Of a stretch of DNA of 64,000 bases, positions 50,462-58,752 are shown piece by piece. This DNA is from Oceanicola sp. 502str15. GTDB lineage: Bacteria; Pseudomonadota; Alphaproteobacteria; Rhodobacterales; Rhodobacteraceae. The position numbers and the translations under genes were made by a program. Each line of letters starts with the position of its first letter. Position 1 is the stretch's first letter. Below the pieces are notes generated by a model that ran no database searches, was not told the origin of the DNA, and saw nothing but the letters and a program-made list of their open reading frames with translations. The DNA is taken from the NCBI RefSeq assembly GCF_024105635.1, contig NZ_WYDQ01000001.1, positions 3,658,501-3,722,500 on the forward strand, in the 5' to 3' direction.

Positions 50462-51472
50462 TCAGTCGCTAAGGCCAAGGGCCTTCGCGGTGGCACCAAG
50501 GCGCTTGTCGGCGTCCACGGTGCGCGCGCGGCTCTCGGCGAGGCCGAGGTGGCTCACCGGAAAGCGCATCTTTTCGAGTTGGCCGGACACCTCGGGGTCA
50601 TCCAGAACCGCGCCGAAGGCGGCGTTGATCTGCTCGGCCATGCCCTGGTCCATTCCCTTCGGGCCGAAGACGAGAAAATCGAGGCCGTAAACCGCATTCT
50701 CGAAGCCCAGTTCGGCGGCAGAGGGGTAATCGGGCGCGTTCGGGTCGCGGTCGGGCTGGCCGGAAATGGTCGCCAGAATGCGCAGGTCGCCGTTCTCGAC
50801 ATATTGCAGCGTGCCCGGCGTGTTGATCAGCGCGGCCTGGATCTGCCCGCCCTGAAGCTGCACCAGCTTGTCGGCATCGCTGCCCGCCTCGACGACGCGG
50901 AACTTGGCGTCATTGCCCATTTCGATCAGCCCGGCCATGAAGTGGGAAGAGCCGCGGATCTGCACGCCGAGCGTGATCTTTCCGGGGTTGTCGGTGGCCG
51001 CCTGCATCAGGTCGCCCATGGTCTCGTAGGGCGCATCGGCCCCCACGGCGAGGGCATAGCTGCCGCCCACCGGCATGGCGGCAAGCAGGCTGAATTCTTC
51101 CAGCGGGTTCTGGTCGTATCCACCGGTGTGATAGGTGGCGATCAGGCTGGTGTGGTAGAACAGCAGCTGCTGGCCGTCGGGCGCGGCGGTGCGCACCTGC
51201 TCCGCGGCCACGGCGCCACCGCCGCCGGGGGTGTTGACCACCACGAAATCGCCGCCGGTCTGTTCCGAAAGCGCGGCCGCCAGAACGCGGGCCGCCGCAT
51301 CGGTGCCACCGCCGGGCTTGGCGGGCACCACAAGCTGGACCGAGCCCGAGGGCCACTCCTGCGCCTGCGCGGCGGCGGGCATGACCCCGAGCGAAAGCGC
51401 GGCCAGCGCGGTGGCGCCAAGGGTTTTCATCAGCCGCCGACGGGCGACGCGGACGTGAGTGTCACGGTGCAT
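50462..51472 (-). CDS. TTT substrate-binding protein (TctC/Bug family), second copy
   Basis: A 336-residue periplasmic binding protein with an N-terminal RRRLMK twin-arginine-like start and signal peptide ending PAAAQA. Bug-family blocks are WPSGSVQLVVPAKPGGGTDA, VVNTPGGGGAVAAEQVRTAA and PDGQQLLFYHTSLIATYHTG. It is clearly paralogous to the protein at 47666-48622. The double-arginine motif could mean Tat export, not proven. As the first gene of the operon, with GGGAGGA before ATG 51472, it diverges from the LysR gene. Two binding proteins for one permease suggest two related substrates. Confidence 0.92.
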   Translation of the reverse strand: MHRDTHVRVARRRLMKTLGATALAALSLGVMPAAAQAQEWPSGSVQLVVPAKPGGGTDAAARVLAAALSEQTGGDFVVVNTPGGGGAVAAEQVRTAAPDGQQLLFYHTSLIATYHTGGYDQNPLEEFSLLAAMPVGGSYALAVGADAPYETMGDLMQAATDNPGKITLGVQIRGSSHFMAGLIEMGNDAKFRVVEAGSDADKLVQLQGGQIQAALINTPGTLQYVENGDLRILATISGQPDRDPNAPDYPSAAELGFENAVYGLDFLVFGPKGMDQGMAEQINAAFGAVLDDPEVSGQLEKMRFPVSHLGLAESRARTVDADKRLGATAKALGLSD

Positions 51473-51570
51473 AGAGAATCCTCCCAAATGTCTCCTCGCC
51501 CCGAAGCTATTGACTTTGGCCATAGGTTGGTAATTCCTTTTGCGGCCCATCCATAACTGATGCTTATGCA

Positions 51571-52530
51571 ATGTCCCTCACCGCCGCCGTCCTGCTCAAC
51601 CGCCTGACCACCCGCGCCAAGATCCGCCACATGCGGGCGCTCATGGCGCTCTGCGAGCTGCGTGGCATCGGCCGCGCGGCGCAGGCGCTGGGCATCACCC
51701 AGCCCGCAATGAGCCAGCTTCTGGTCGAGCTGGAGAAGCTGCTCGATACCCGCCTCTTCCTGCGCCACTCCAAGGGGGTCGATCCCACGCCCGCCGCACT
51801 TGATCTCCTGCCCATCGCCAGCCGCATCGTTGCCGCCACCGAGGAGGGGGCCGAGCGCATCGCCTCGCATCACCGCCGGGAGGGCGGCATGGTGCGCGTC
51901 GGCTCCAGTGTCGCCGCCACCGGCGCCCTGCTCGACGCGGCGCTGCCCGCCTTCGGCGCGGCGCATCCCAACATTCTGACGCAGGTGCAAACGGTGATCG
52001 GGCAGGCGCTCGACAATGCCTTCTCGGGCGACGAGTTCGACGTGGTCTGCTGCCGCGAGCGTGAGGTCATCCCCGACGGATGGGAGTTCAAGGTGCTGGT
52101 GCCCGACGAGCTGATCGTGGCGGCGGGCACCACCCATCCGCTGGCCCGGGCCGAGACAGTGACCATCGAGGCGCTCTACCGTGCAACCTGGGTGCAGCAC
52201 ACCGCCGTCTCGCTCGCGCGTGGCCAGTTCGACGAACTGCGCATCCAACACGGCTGGGACGAGCTGAAGCTTGTCCATGTGACCTCGCGCATCCCGGTCA
52301 TCAGCTGGTCGATGCTGAAGACCGGCGAGCTTCTGTCGCTGGTGCCGCGCAGCGTGGTCATGCCCTGGCTCTCGATCGGCCTGCTGAAGGAGCTCGATGC
52401 CGGGCTGGGCTTGCAACTGCCGCCGATCGGGTATCTCTGGCGTCCCGACAGGGTCGGCCCCGCCGTGAGCCGGTTCTTTGCGGCGCTCGATGCATGTGCC
52501 ACCGAGCTGACAGAGGAGAAAACACCGTGA
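51571..52530 (+). CDS. LysR-family regulator
   Basis: A 319-residue activator-type regulator. The N-terminal HTH includes MALCELRGIGRAAQALGITQ, PAMSQLLVELEKLLDTRLF and RHSKGVDPTPAA; the effector domain has VRVGSSVAATGALLDAALPA and ELIVAAGTTHPLARA. It is divergent (98-base gap) from the TTT-hydrolase operon starting at 51472, so it probably controls that operon in response to the imported acid. Its stop overlaps the next gene's start (GTGA). Confidence 0.93.
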   Translation: MSLTAAVLLNRLTTRAKIRHMRALMALCELRGIGRAAQALGITQPAMSQLLVELEKLLDTRLFLRHSKGVDPTPAALDLLPIASRIVAATEEGAERIASHHRREGGMVRVGSSVAATGALLDAALPAFGAAHPNILTQVQTVIGQALDNAFSGDEFDVVCCREREVIPDGWEFKVLVPDELIVAAGTTHPLARAETVTIEALYRATWVQHTAVSLARGQFDELRIQHGWDELKLVHVTSRIPVISWSMLKTGELLSLVPRSVVMPWLSIGLLKELDAGLGLQLPPIGYLWRPDRVGPAVSRFFAALDACATELTEEKTP

Positions 52531-52997
52531 GCCAGTTTGACACCATCGCGCCCCCCACGCTCGGCCACCGCCTGCTCTGGGAGGCCATCGTCGAGGTGGA
52601 CGAAATGCGCAGCTTCGGCCCCGGCCCGCACGGCGAGCGCCGCATCGTGCCCATCACCGGAGGCGAGTTTCGCGGTGGGCCGGGTCTTGAGGGGTTTCAC
52701 GGCACCGTCCTGCCCGGCGGGGCCGACCGCCAGCTTGTGCGCGCCGACGGGGCAAAGGAGCTCGACGCGCTCTACGAGATGGAGGTTGCCGACGGCACCC
52801 TGCTCACCATCCGCAATCGGGTGATCATCGACGAAAGCGGCCCCGGCCCGCGCTACGCCCTGTCGCGCATCGAGGTGCAGGCCCCTGACGGCCCCTGGGC
52901 CTGGCTCGGCCGCCGCCTGATCGTCGGAACCCTCCAGTCGGCCCGTCCGGCCCGCCCCGCCGTGCTGATCCGCGGCTGGGAAATGACCTCCGCGTGA
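52527..52997 (+). CDS. DUF3237-family protein
   Basis: A 156-residue protein of the DUF3237 (UPF0311) beta-barrel type. Recognisable blocks are LLWEAIVEVDEMRSFGPGPH, RRIVPITGGEFRGGPGL, FHGTVLPGGADRQLVRADG and TLLTIRNRVIIDE. The biochemical role is not established. The GTG start overlaps the LysR stop, with AGAGGAG upstream, so it belongs to the regulator's transcript and probably to the same catabolic function. Confidence 0.85.
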   Translation: MSQFDTIAPPTLGHRLLWEAIVEVDEMRSFGPGPHGERRIVPITGGEFRGGPGLEGFHGTVLPGGADRQLVRADGAKELDALYEMEVADGTLLTIRNRVIIDESGPGPRYALSRIEVQAPDGPWAWLGRRLIVGTLQSARPARPAVLIRGWEMTSA

Positions 52998-53208
52998 GGC
53001 CGCCCCGGTAGGATGCCGGCTGACGCCCCGCCGACAGCGGCCTGCCTCTGCCTGCAAGGCCGTTTAGGCCCGCCTCCTTGCCTTCGGGCGGCTTGAAGTC
53101 GGGTCGGAAGCGCAGTAGATCTCGGGCATTGCCCCATGCCAGCACATGCGCCCCCGCGGCGCGGCCAGCGACACCGCGAAATCTCCGCAAGTGAAAGTCG
53201 CCGCTGCC
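52998..53208. other. Intergenic region before hmuT
   Basis: About 210 bases without a convincing gene. A 48-codon minus-strand frame (53064-53210) starts opposite the hmuT start but shows no recognised motif or good binding site. No TGA-N9-TCA iron box is seen here, in contrast to the receptor promoter. Confidence 0.4.
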
Positions 53209-54117
53209 ATGACCGCTTCCCCGTCTTCCGCCCGTTGCCCGCATGCCTCCCGCCGGGTGGCCCTTGCGCTTCTGGGCCTGCTCACCTGCCTTGCCGTCGC
53301 CGCACCCGCCCGGGAGCTTGCGGCGCAGGAAACCCCGGCCGCCGGGGCCATCGTGTCGCTCGGCGGCACCGTCACCGAGATCGTCTATGCCCTGGGCGAA
53401 GAGGCCCGGCTGGTGGCGCGCGACACCACCTCGACCTTCCCGCCAGAGGCGCAGGCGCTGCCCGATGTAGGCTACCTGCGGGCGCTCTCGCCCGAAGGCG
53501 TGCTGTCTGTCGGGCCCGACATGATCCTCGCCGAAGCCAGCAGCGGCCCGCCCGAAACGGTGGATGTGCTGAAGGCGGCGCAGATCCCCTTCGTCGTGGT
53601 GCCCGATGGTTTCGACGCCGCCGCAATCCGCCGCAAGATCGAGGTGGTCGCCGGGGCGCTCGGCGTCTCCGACAAGGGCGCGGCACTGGCAGCGCAGGTC
53701 GAGGCGGAGCTCGCCGCCGCGGTTGCCGCCGCCCGCAGCGACACGCCCGCCCGGGTGCTCTTCGTGCTCTCCATGCAGGGCGGGCGGCTGATGGCGGCGG
53801 GGCAGGGCACCTCTGCCGAGGCAATCATCGAGCTGGCGGGGGCCCGCAACGCGCTGAGTGGTTTCGAGGGCTACAAGCAGGTCTCCGACGAGGCGGTGCT
53901 GGAGGCGGCCCCGGAGGTGATCCTGATGATGAACCGCGGCGGCGACCATGGCGGCGGCACCGACGACGTGATCGCCCACCCGGTGCTGGGCCAGACCCCT
54001 GCCGCCGCCTCCGGCGCGATCGTCCGCCAGCCGGGCCTTCTGCTGCTGGGCTTCGGGCCGCGCACGCCGCAGGCGGTGAAGGCCCTCAGCGAGGCAATTG
54101 CCACGGTCGAAAGGTAG
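53209..54117 (+). CDS. hmuT: Hemin ABC transporter periplasmic binding protein
   Basis: A 302-residue class III (BtuF-like) binding protein for heme. A signal peptide (VALALLGLLTCLAVAAPARE) is followed by IVSLGGTVTEIVYALGEEAR, LVARDTTSTFPPEAQALPDV, GYLRALSPEGVLSVGPDMIL and ILMMNRGGDHGGGTDD. The DTTSTFP and GYLR blocks are characteristic of HmuT. It captures heme from the TonB-dependent receptor encoded nearby and hands it to HmuUV. I choose ATG 53209; an earlier ATG at 53146 would give an atypical extension. Confidence 0.92.
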   Translation: MTASPSSARCPHASRRVALALLGLLTCLAVAAPARELAAQETPAAGAIVSLGGTVTEIVYALGEEARLVARDTTSTFPPEAQALPDVGYLRALSPEGVLSVGPDMILAEASSGPPETVDVLKAAQIPFVVVPDGFDAAAIRRKIEVVAGALGVSDKGAALAAQVEAELAAAVAAARSDTPARVLFVLSMQGGRLMAAGQGTSAEAIIELAGARNALSGFEGYKQVSDEAVLEAAPEVILMMNRGGDHGGGTDDVIAHPVLGQTPAAASGAIVRQPGLLLLGFGPRTPQAVKALSEAIATVER

Positions 54118-54124
54118 GCGCCGG

Positions 54125-55213
54125 GTGGCCGACGTTCTGACCCGCGCCACAGCCGCGCCCCGGGTGCACCGCGTCGAGGGCGACAGGCGGCACCGGGCAT
54201 GGCTGGCGCTCTGGGCGCTCGCGGCCCTGCTGGTGCTGGTCTCGGTGGCGAGCCTCGGCACCGGGGCATCGGGCACGAGCCTGCTGACGGCTCTGGGGCA
54301 GGTGCTGACCGGCGGCGAGGTGGGGGCACGCGAGGCGTTGATCCTCTTCGACATCCGGCTGCCACGGCTGGCAATGGGCTTGCTGGTCGGCGCGGCGCTG
54401 GCGGTGTCGGGGGCGGTGATGCAGGGGCTGTTCCGCAACCCGCTGGCCGATCCCGGCCTCGTCGGGGTGAGCGCCGGAGCCGGCCTTGGCGCCATCGCCG
54501 CAATCGTGCTCGGCGGGCTGCTGCCGCTCGCCCTGCAATCGGCGTTCGGCTTCTATCTCGTGCCCGTCGCCGCCTTCGTCGGCGGCTGGCTCTCCACGCT
54601 GCTGCTCTATCGCATCGCCACCAGCGGCGGGCGCACCTCGGTCGCGGTCATGCTGCTTGCGGGCATCGCGCTCGGGGCGCTGACCGGCGCGGTCTCGGGC
54701 CTGCTGGTCTACATGGCCGACGATGCGCAACTGCGCGACCTCACCTTCTGGGGCCTTGGCTCGCTGGCCGGGGCGACATGGGGCAAGATCGCCGTGGCCG
54801 GGCCACTGATCGCGCTGGCGCTGGCCGCCTCGCCCTTTCTGGCGCGCGGGCTGAACGCGCTGGCGCTGGGAGAGGCCCCGGCGGCGCATCTGGGCATCCC
54901 GGTGCAGCGGATGAAGAACGCGGCGATCCTGTCGGTCGCCGGGGCCACCGGCGCGGCGGTGGCGGTCTCGGGCGGCATCGGCTTTGTCGGCATCGTGGTG
55001 CCCCACCTGCTGCGCCTCGTCATCGGCCCCGACCACCGCTACCTGCTGCCCGCCTCCGCACTGCTGGGGGCCTCGCTGCTGATCGGGGCCGACATGATCT
55101 CGCGCATGGTGATCGCCCCGGCAGAGCTGCCCATCGGCATCGTCACCGCCACGCTGGGCGGGCCGTTCTTCCTCTGGATTCTGCTGCGCAACCGCAGCCT
55201 GCTGGACTTGTGA
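54125..55213 (+). CDS. hmuU: Hemin ABC transporter permease
   Basis: A 362-residue FecCD-type permease with about ten spans. Family blocks are EALILFDIRLPRLAMGLLVG, ALAVSGAVMQGLFRNPLADP, GLVGVSAGAGLGAIAAIVL, LAGIALGALTGAVSGLLVYM and GGIGFVGIVVPHLLRLVIGP. The likely start is GTG 54125, eight bases after hmuT; an ATG at 54098 overlaps hmuT. It imports heme across the inner membrane with HmuV. Confidence 0.93.
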   Translation: MADVLTRATAAPRVHRVEGDRRHRAWLALWALAALLVLVSVASLGTGASGTSLLTALGQVLTGGEVGAREALILFDIRLPRLAMGLLVGAALAVSGAVMQGLFRNPLADPGLVGVSAGAGLGAIAAIVLGGLLPLALQSAFGFYLVPVAAFVGGWLSTLLLYRIATSGGRTSVAVMLLAGIALGALTGAVSGLLVYMADDAQLRDLTFWGLGSLAGATWGKIAVAGPLIALALAASPFLARGLNALALGEAPAAHLGIPVQRMKNAAILSVAGATGAAVAVSGGIGFVGIVVPHLLRLVIGPDHRYLLPASALLGASLLIGADMISRMVIAPAELPIGIVTATLGGPFFLWILLRNRSLLDL

Positions 55214-55217
55214 GCGA

Positions 55218-56003
<786 letters not shown>

Positions 56004-56046
56004 CCCTCACACCCAAAAAGACACCGGAGCACCAAAGGAGACCCAA

Positions 56047-56358
56047 ATGTATCTGGCAATGAACCGCTTCACCGTGAAACCCGAGAATGCCGAGGCCTTC
56101 GAGCAGGTCTGGCTCTCGCGCGACACCCACCTCAAGGAGATGGAGGGCTTCGTCGAGTTCCACATGCTCAAGGGGCCGGAGCGCGAGGACGGCACCATTC
56201 TCTATGCCTCCCACACCGTCTGGAAGAACGAAGAGAGTTTCCGTGCCTGGACCCGCTCCGAGCAGTTCCGCGCCTCCCATGCCAAGACCGGCGGCGGCAA
56301 GCTGTTCGAGGGGCACCCGAACTTCGAAGGCTTCGCCTCGTTCCAGAACATCGCCTGA
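56047..56358 (+). CDS. IsdG/HmoA-like heme-degrading monooxygenase
   Basis: A 103-residue antibiotic-biosynthesis-monooxygenase-fold protein. Residues Asn6 (MYLAMNRF), Trp67 and His78 (SFRAWTRSEQFRASHAK) match the Asn-Trp-His triad of IsdG-type heme oxygenases in order and spacing, so it probably opens imported heme to release iron. Its place 43 bases after hmuV supports this; no HemS/HmuS-type gene is present in the window. AAAGGAG precedes the ATG. Confidence 0.85.
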   Translation: MYLAMNRFTVKPENAEAFEQVWLSRDTHLKEMEGFVEFHMLKGPEREDGTILYASHTVWKNEESFRAWTRSEQFRASHAKTGGGKLFEGHPNFEGFASFQNIA

Positions 56359-56384
56359 AACGCGCGCCATCCACCAAAAGGAAA

Positions 56385-56417
56385 CCGCCGCGCGCCCTTC
56401 GGCCCGCGGCGGTTTTT
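56385..56417 (+). terminator. Intrinsic terminator of the hmuTUV operon
   Basis: CCGCCGCG (56385-56392) pairs with CGCGGCGG (56405-56412), followed by TTTTTCTTTT. It lies between convergent transcripts (monooxygenase gene and receptor gene). A-rich bases upstream (AAAAGGAAA) may let it act in both directions. Confidence 0.85.
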
Positions 56418-56438
56418 CTTTTGGGCTTCGCGGCGCGC

Positions 56439-58442
56439 TCAGAAGGTGAAGGCGGCCGAGATCTCCAGCGAGCGGCCGGGCTGGGCCAGCTCGTTGGGGT
56501 AGATCGTGTAGTGCTGGTCGAACACGTTATCTATGCCCACCCGAAAGCTGCTGCCCGCCATCGCCTTGCTGCTGGGCGTCCAGGCGGCGTAGAGATCCAG
56601 CGTTTCCCAGGCCTCGCCTTCCACACCGCCGGAGGGCACGCGGGTCTGCGCGGCGGCAAACGTGGCGCGGGCCCCAAGCAGCCAGTCCGCCTCGGGGCGA
56701 TACCCCGCCTCCAGCGTCAGCCGGTCCTGCGGGATCGAGGCGAGCCAGTCGCCATCGTCACCCTCGCCCCGCGCAATCGACAGCCCGCTGCCGACGAACC
56801 ATCTCGCGGTGTCATAGCGGGCCTCCGCCTCAAGGCCCCAGAGCCGCCCGTCGACATTGGCGGAGGTGGTGGTGCCGGCAAAGATATCGACCGTCTGCTC
56901 GATGTAGTTCTTCACATCGGCATTGTAGACGTTGACCGAGAAGCTCAACTTGTCGCCGGCCTGCCGCACGCCGCGCTTCTCGAACCGCGCGCCCAGCTCG
57001 ATCTGGGTCGATTCCTCGGGTTTCAGGTCGGGGTTGGGCACGAAGAAGTTGTCGGGCGGAAAGCCGAAGGGGTTGCCCGCAAAGTGCAGCCCGTCGTTGT
57101 AGAGCTCGCTGAGCGACGGGGCGCGGTAGGCGCGGGAGACGTTGGCAAAGAGCTGCCAGTTCTGGTTCGGTCGATAGCTGAGGCCGAGGCGCGGCGACAG
57201 GAACTCTTCGCTCACATCCTCCAGCGTGCCGTCGTTGGGCTCGCGCTTGTAGAGGTCGTAGCGCAGGCCGGCGATCACGTCGAACTGCGGCGACATCTCC
57301 AAGGTGGCCTCGGCAAAGAGGCCTGTCGTCATGGCGCTGGCCGGCGGGAAGGTGGAGCGCGGTGCCCCGTCGCGGGTGCCCTCCTGGCTCTCGCGGAACA
57401 CCTCCAGCCCGTAAACCACCTCGACCGGCACGCCGAGGTCGAACCGAGAGCGGTTGGTCACTTCCAGCCCGAGGCTGTCATAGGTGCTTTCGTCAAGGCG
57501 CGGGGCGCTCACCCGGTCTTCGGTGATCTTCAGCCGGTCGCCATAGAACAGCACCGACAGGTCGACCGCGTCATTGCCCTCCGGCGCATAGTCCCAGCTC
57601 AGGCGAAAGCTCTGCTCGTCGGCCTCGCGTTCCACTTCGGGGTTCGAGGTGGAGGGGGCGCCATTGGCCGAAGCAAGGGTGAGGGCGCTGTCGTGATAGT
57701 CGGCAAAGCTGAACTCGATGCGGCTGTCGGCGGACGGCTCGAAGCCGAGCTTGAGCATGGTGTTCTGCTGGTCCAGCTCCGAAAACGGGATATCGGCGCC
57801 ATCCCCGGCCACGTAGTTGCTGGTGGTGTCGCGGGTGCCGAGGAACAGCAGCGCATCCAACGCGCCCCAGTCGGCATAGACCGAGGTATTGGCCGACCAT
57901 TGCCCGCCATTGGTGGAATAGCCCATGCCGACCCGCGCCCCGATGGTACGGCCCTCTTCCAGCAGGTCGTCGGCGTCGACGGTTTCCACCGAGATCACCC
58001 CGCCGAGCGCGCCCGAGCCATAGAGGGTCGAGCCGCCGCCGCGCACCACTTCCACCCGTTTCACCAGCGCTGGATCAAGGAAGAACCGCCCCCGGTGCCC
58101 CTGGTTGAAGTTGAAGCGTCCGCCGTCGAAGCGCAGCACGATCTGGTCGTCGGTGAAGCCGCGAATGTTGGGCTCCAGCGCAATCGCCCGCGGGCCGCCT
58201 CCGATGGTGACGCCGGGCATGTCTCCGATCAGCTCCTGAAAGTCGCCCGCCTGCCGGTTGGCCAGCGCCTCGCCGCTCAGCGTCGAGACGGCGACTGGCG
58301 TGTCGAGCACCAGCCGCTCGGTCCGGGCCGCAGATTCGACATAGATCGGGTCGAGATCGAAGGCGAGATCCTGCGCCTGTGCCTGTGCGGCCCCGGCAAG
58401 GGCCACGAGGGCGGTGGTGGAATAGCATGAAAATTTGCGCAT
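56439..58442 (-). CDS. hmuR: TonB-dependent heme/hemoglobin receptor
   Basis: A 667-residue outer-membrane receptor. The signal peptide ends AGAAQAQAQ; the plug domain has VAVSTLSGEALANRQAGDFQ, MPGVTIGGGPRAIALEPNIR, and VEVVRGGGSTLYGSGALGGV. The beta-barrel carries YRAPSLSELY (about residue 437) and NPDLKPEES (about 467), the FRAP/NPNL-type signature of heme receptors, and ends in aromatic ISAAFTF. It brings heme across the outer membrane to HmuT. GGAAGGGGA precedes the ATG. An iron box lies about 80 bases upstream. Confidence 0.93.
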   Translation of the reverse strand: MRKFSCYSTTALVALAGAAQAQAQDLAFDLDPIYVESAARTERLVLDTPVAVSTLSGEALANRQAGDFQELIGDMPGVTIGGGPRAIALEPNIRGFTDDQIVLRFDGGRFNFNQGHRGRFFLDPALVKRVEVVRGGGSTLYGSGALGGVISVETVDADDLLEEGRTIGARVGMGYSTNGGQWSANTSVYADWGALDALLFLGTRDTTSNYVAGDGADIPFSELDQQNTMLKLGFEPSADSRIEFSFADYHDSALTLASANGAPSTSNPEVEREADEQSFRLSWDYAPEGNDAVDLSVLFYGDRLKITEDRVSAPRLDESTYDSLGLEVTNRSRFDLGVPVEVVYGLEVFRESQEGTRDGAPRSTFPPASAMTTGLFAEATLEMSPQFDVIAGLRYDLYKREPNDGTLEDVSEEFLSPRLGLSYRPNQNWQLFANVSRAYRAPSLSELYNDGLHFAGNPFGFPPDNFFVPNPDLKPEESTQIELGARFEKRGVRQAGDKLSFSVNVYNADVKNYIEQTVDIFAGTTTSANVDGRLWGLEAEARYDTARWFVGSGLSIARGEGDDGDWLASIPQDRLTLEAGYRPEADWLLGARATFAAAQTRVPSGGVEGEAWETLDLYAAWTPSSKAMAGSSFRVGIDNVFDQHYTIYPNELAQPGRSLEISAAFTF

Positions 58443-58520
58443 TTGGTCCCCTTCCGACATGCGATGCGTTGAGCAGGCCTGCCGGTTGGGTGGGTCGCGT
58501 TGGGTGCCAGCTACAAAAGC

Positions 58521-58535
58521 TGACTAAAATTGTCA
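58521..58535. promoter_or_regulatory. Iron-rhodo-box-like site (TGA-N9-TCA)
   Basis: TGACTAAAATTGTCA fits TGA-N9-TCA exactly and is nearly palindromic. It sits 79 bases upstream of the heme receptor start. TGA-N9-TCA is the iron-rhodo-box described for Rhodobacterales and attributed to RirA-type iron regulators, so iron-dependent repression of the receptor is likely. Confidence 0.65.
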
Positions 58536-58614
58536 ATGAATCTGTCGGGCTTTCCGGCGTCGTTCCGTAACGAACTGGAAACCGTGGCAAATAACCCGCC
58601 GAAGCGCCTCAGAT

Positions 58615-58752
58615 TCAGGCGTCGGACGCGTCGATCCGGGCCAAGAGCGCACGGGCGGCACGGGCCGCATGTTTCAGCACGGCGGCCTCGCCCTCTGCCG
58701 CGGCAGCCCCTCCCTCGGGAACTCCTCTCTGGGCGGCAGGCATTCGGCTCAT
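58615..58752 (-). CDS. Small coupled protein (45 residues), unknown
   Basis: A short frame starting MSRMPAAQRGVPEGG and ending in an Ala-rich amphipathic helix (EAAVLKHAARAARALLARID). Its ATG overlaps the TGA of the flavoprotein gene (ATGA, 58749-58752), the coupling signature seen throughout this genome. I do not recognise it. It could be a subunit or chaperone of the flavoprotein; it may also be a chance frame in GC-rich DNA. Confidence 0.4.
   Translation of the reverse strand: MSRMPAAQRGVPEGGAAAAEGEAAVLKHAARAARALLARIDASDA

Noticed and set aside
53064..53210. 48-codon minus-strand frame opposite the hmuT start
   Set aside because: No ribosome binding site, no recognised motif (not HemP-like), and it starts on the palindromic CATG of the hmuT start; insufficient support.
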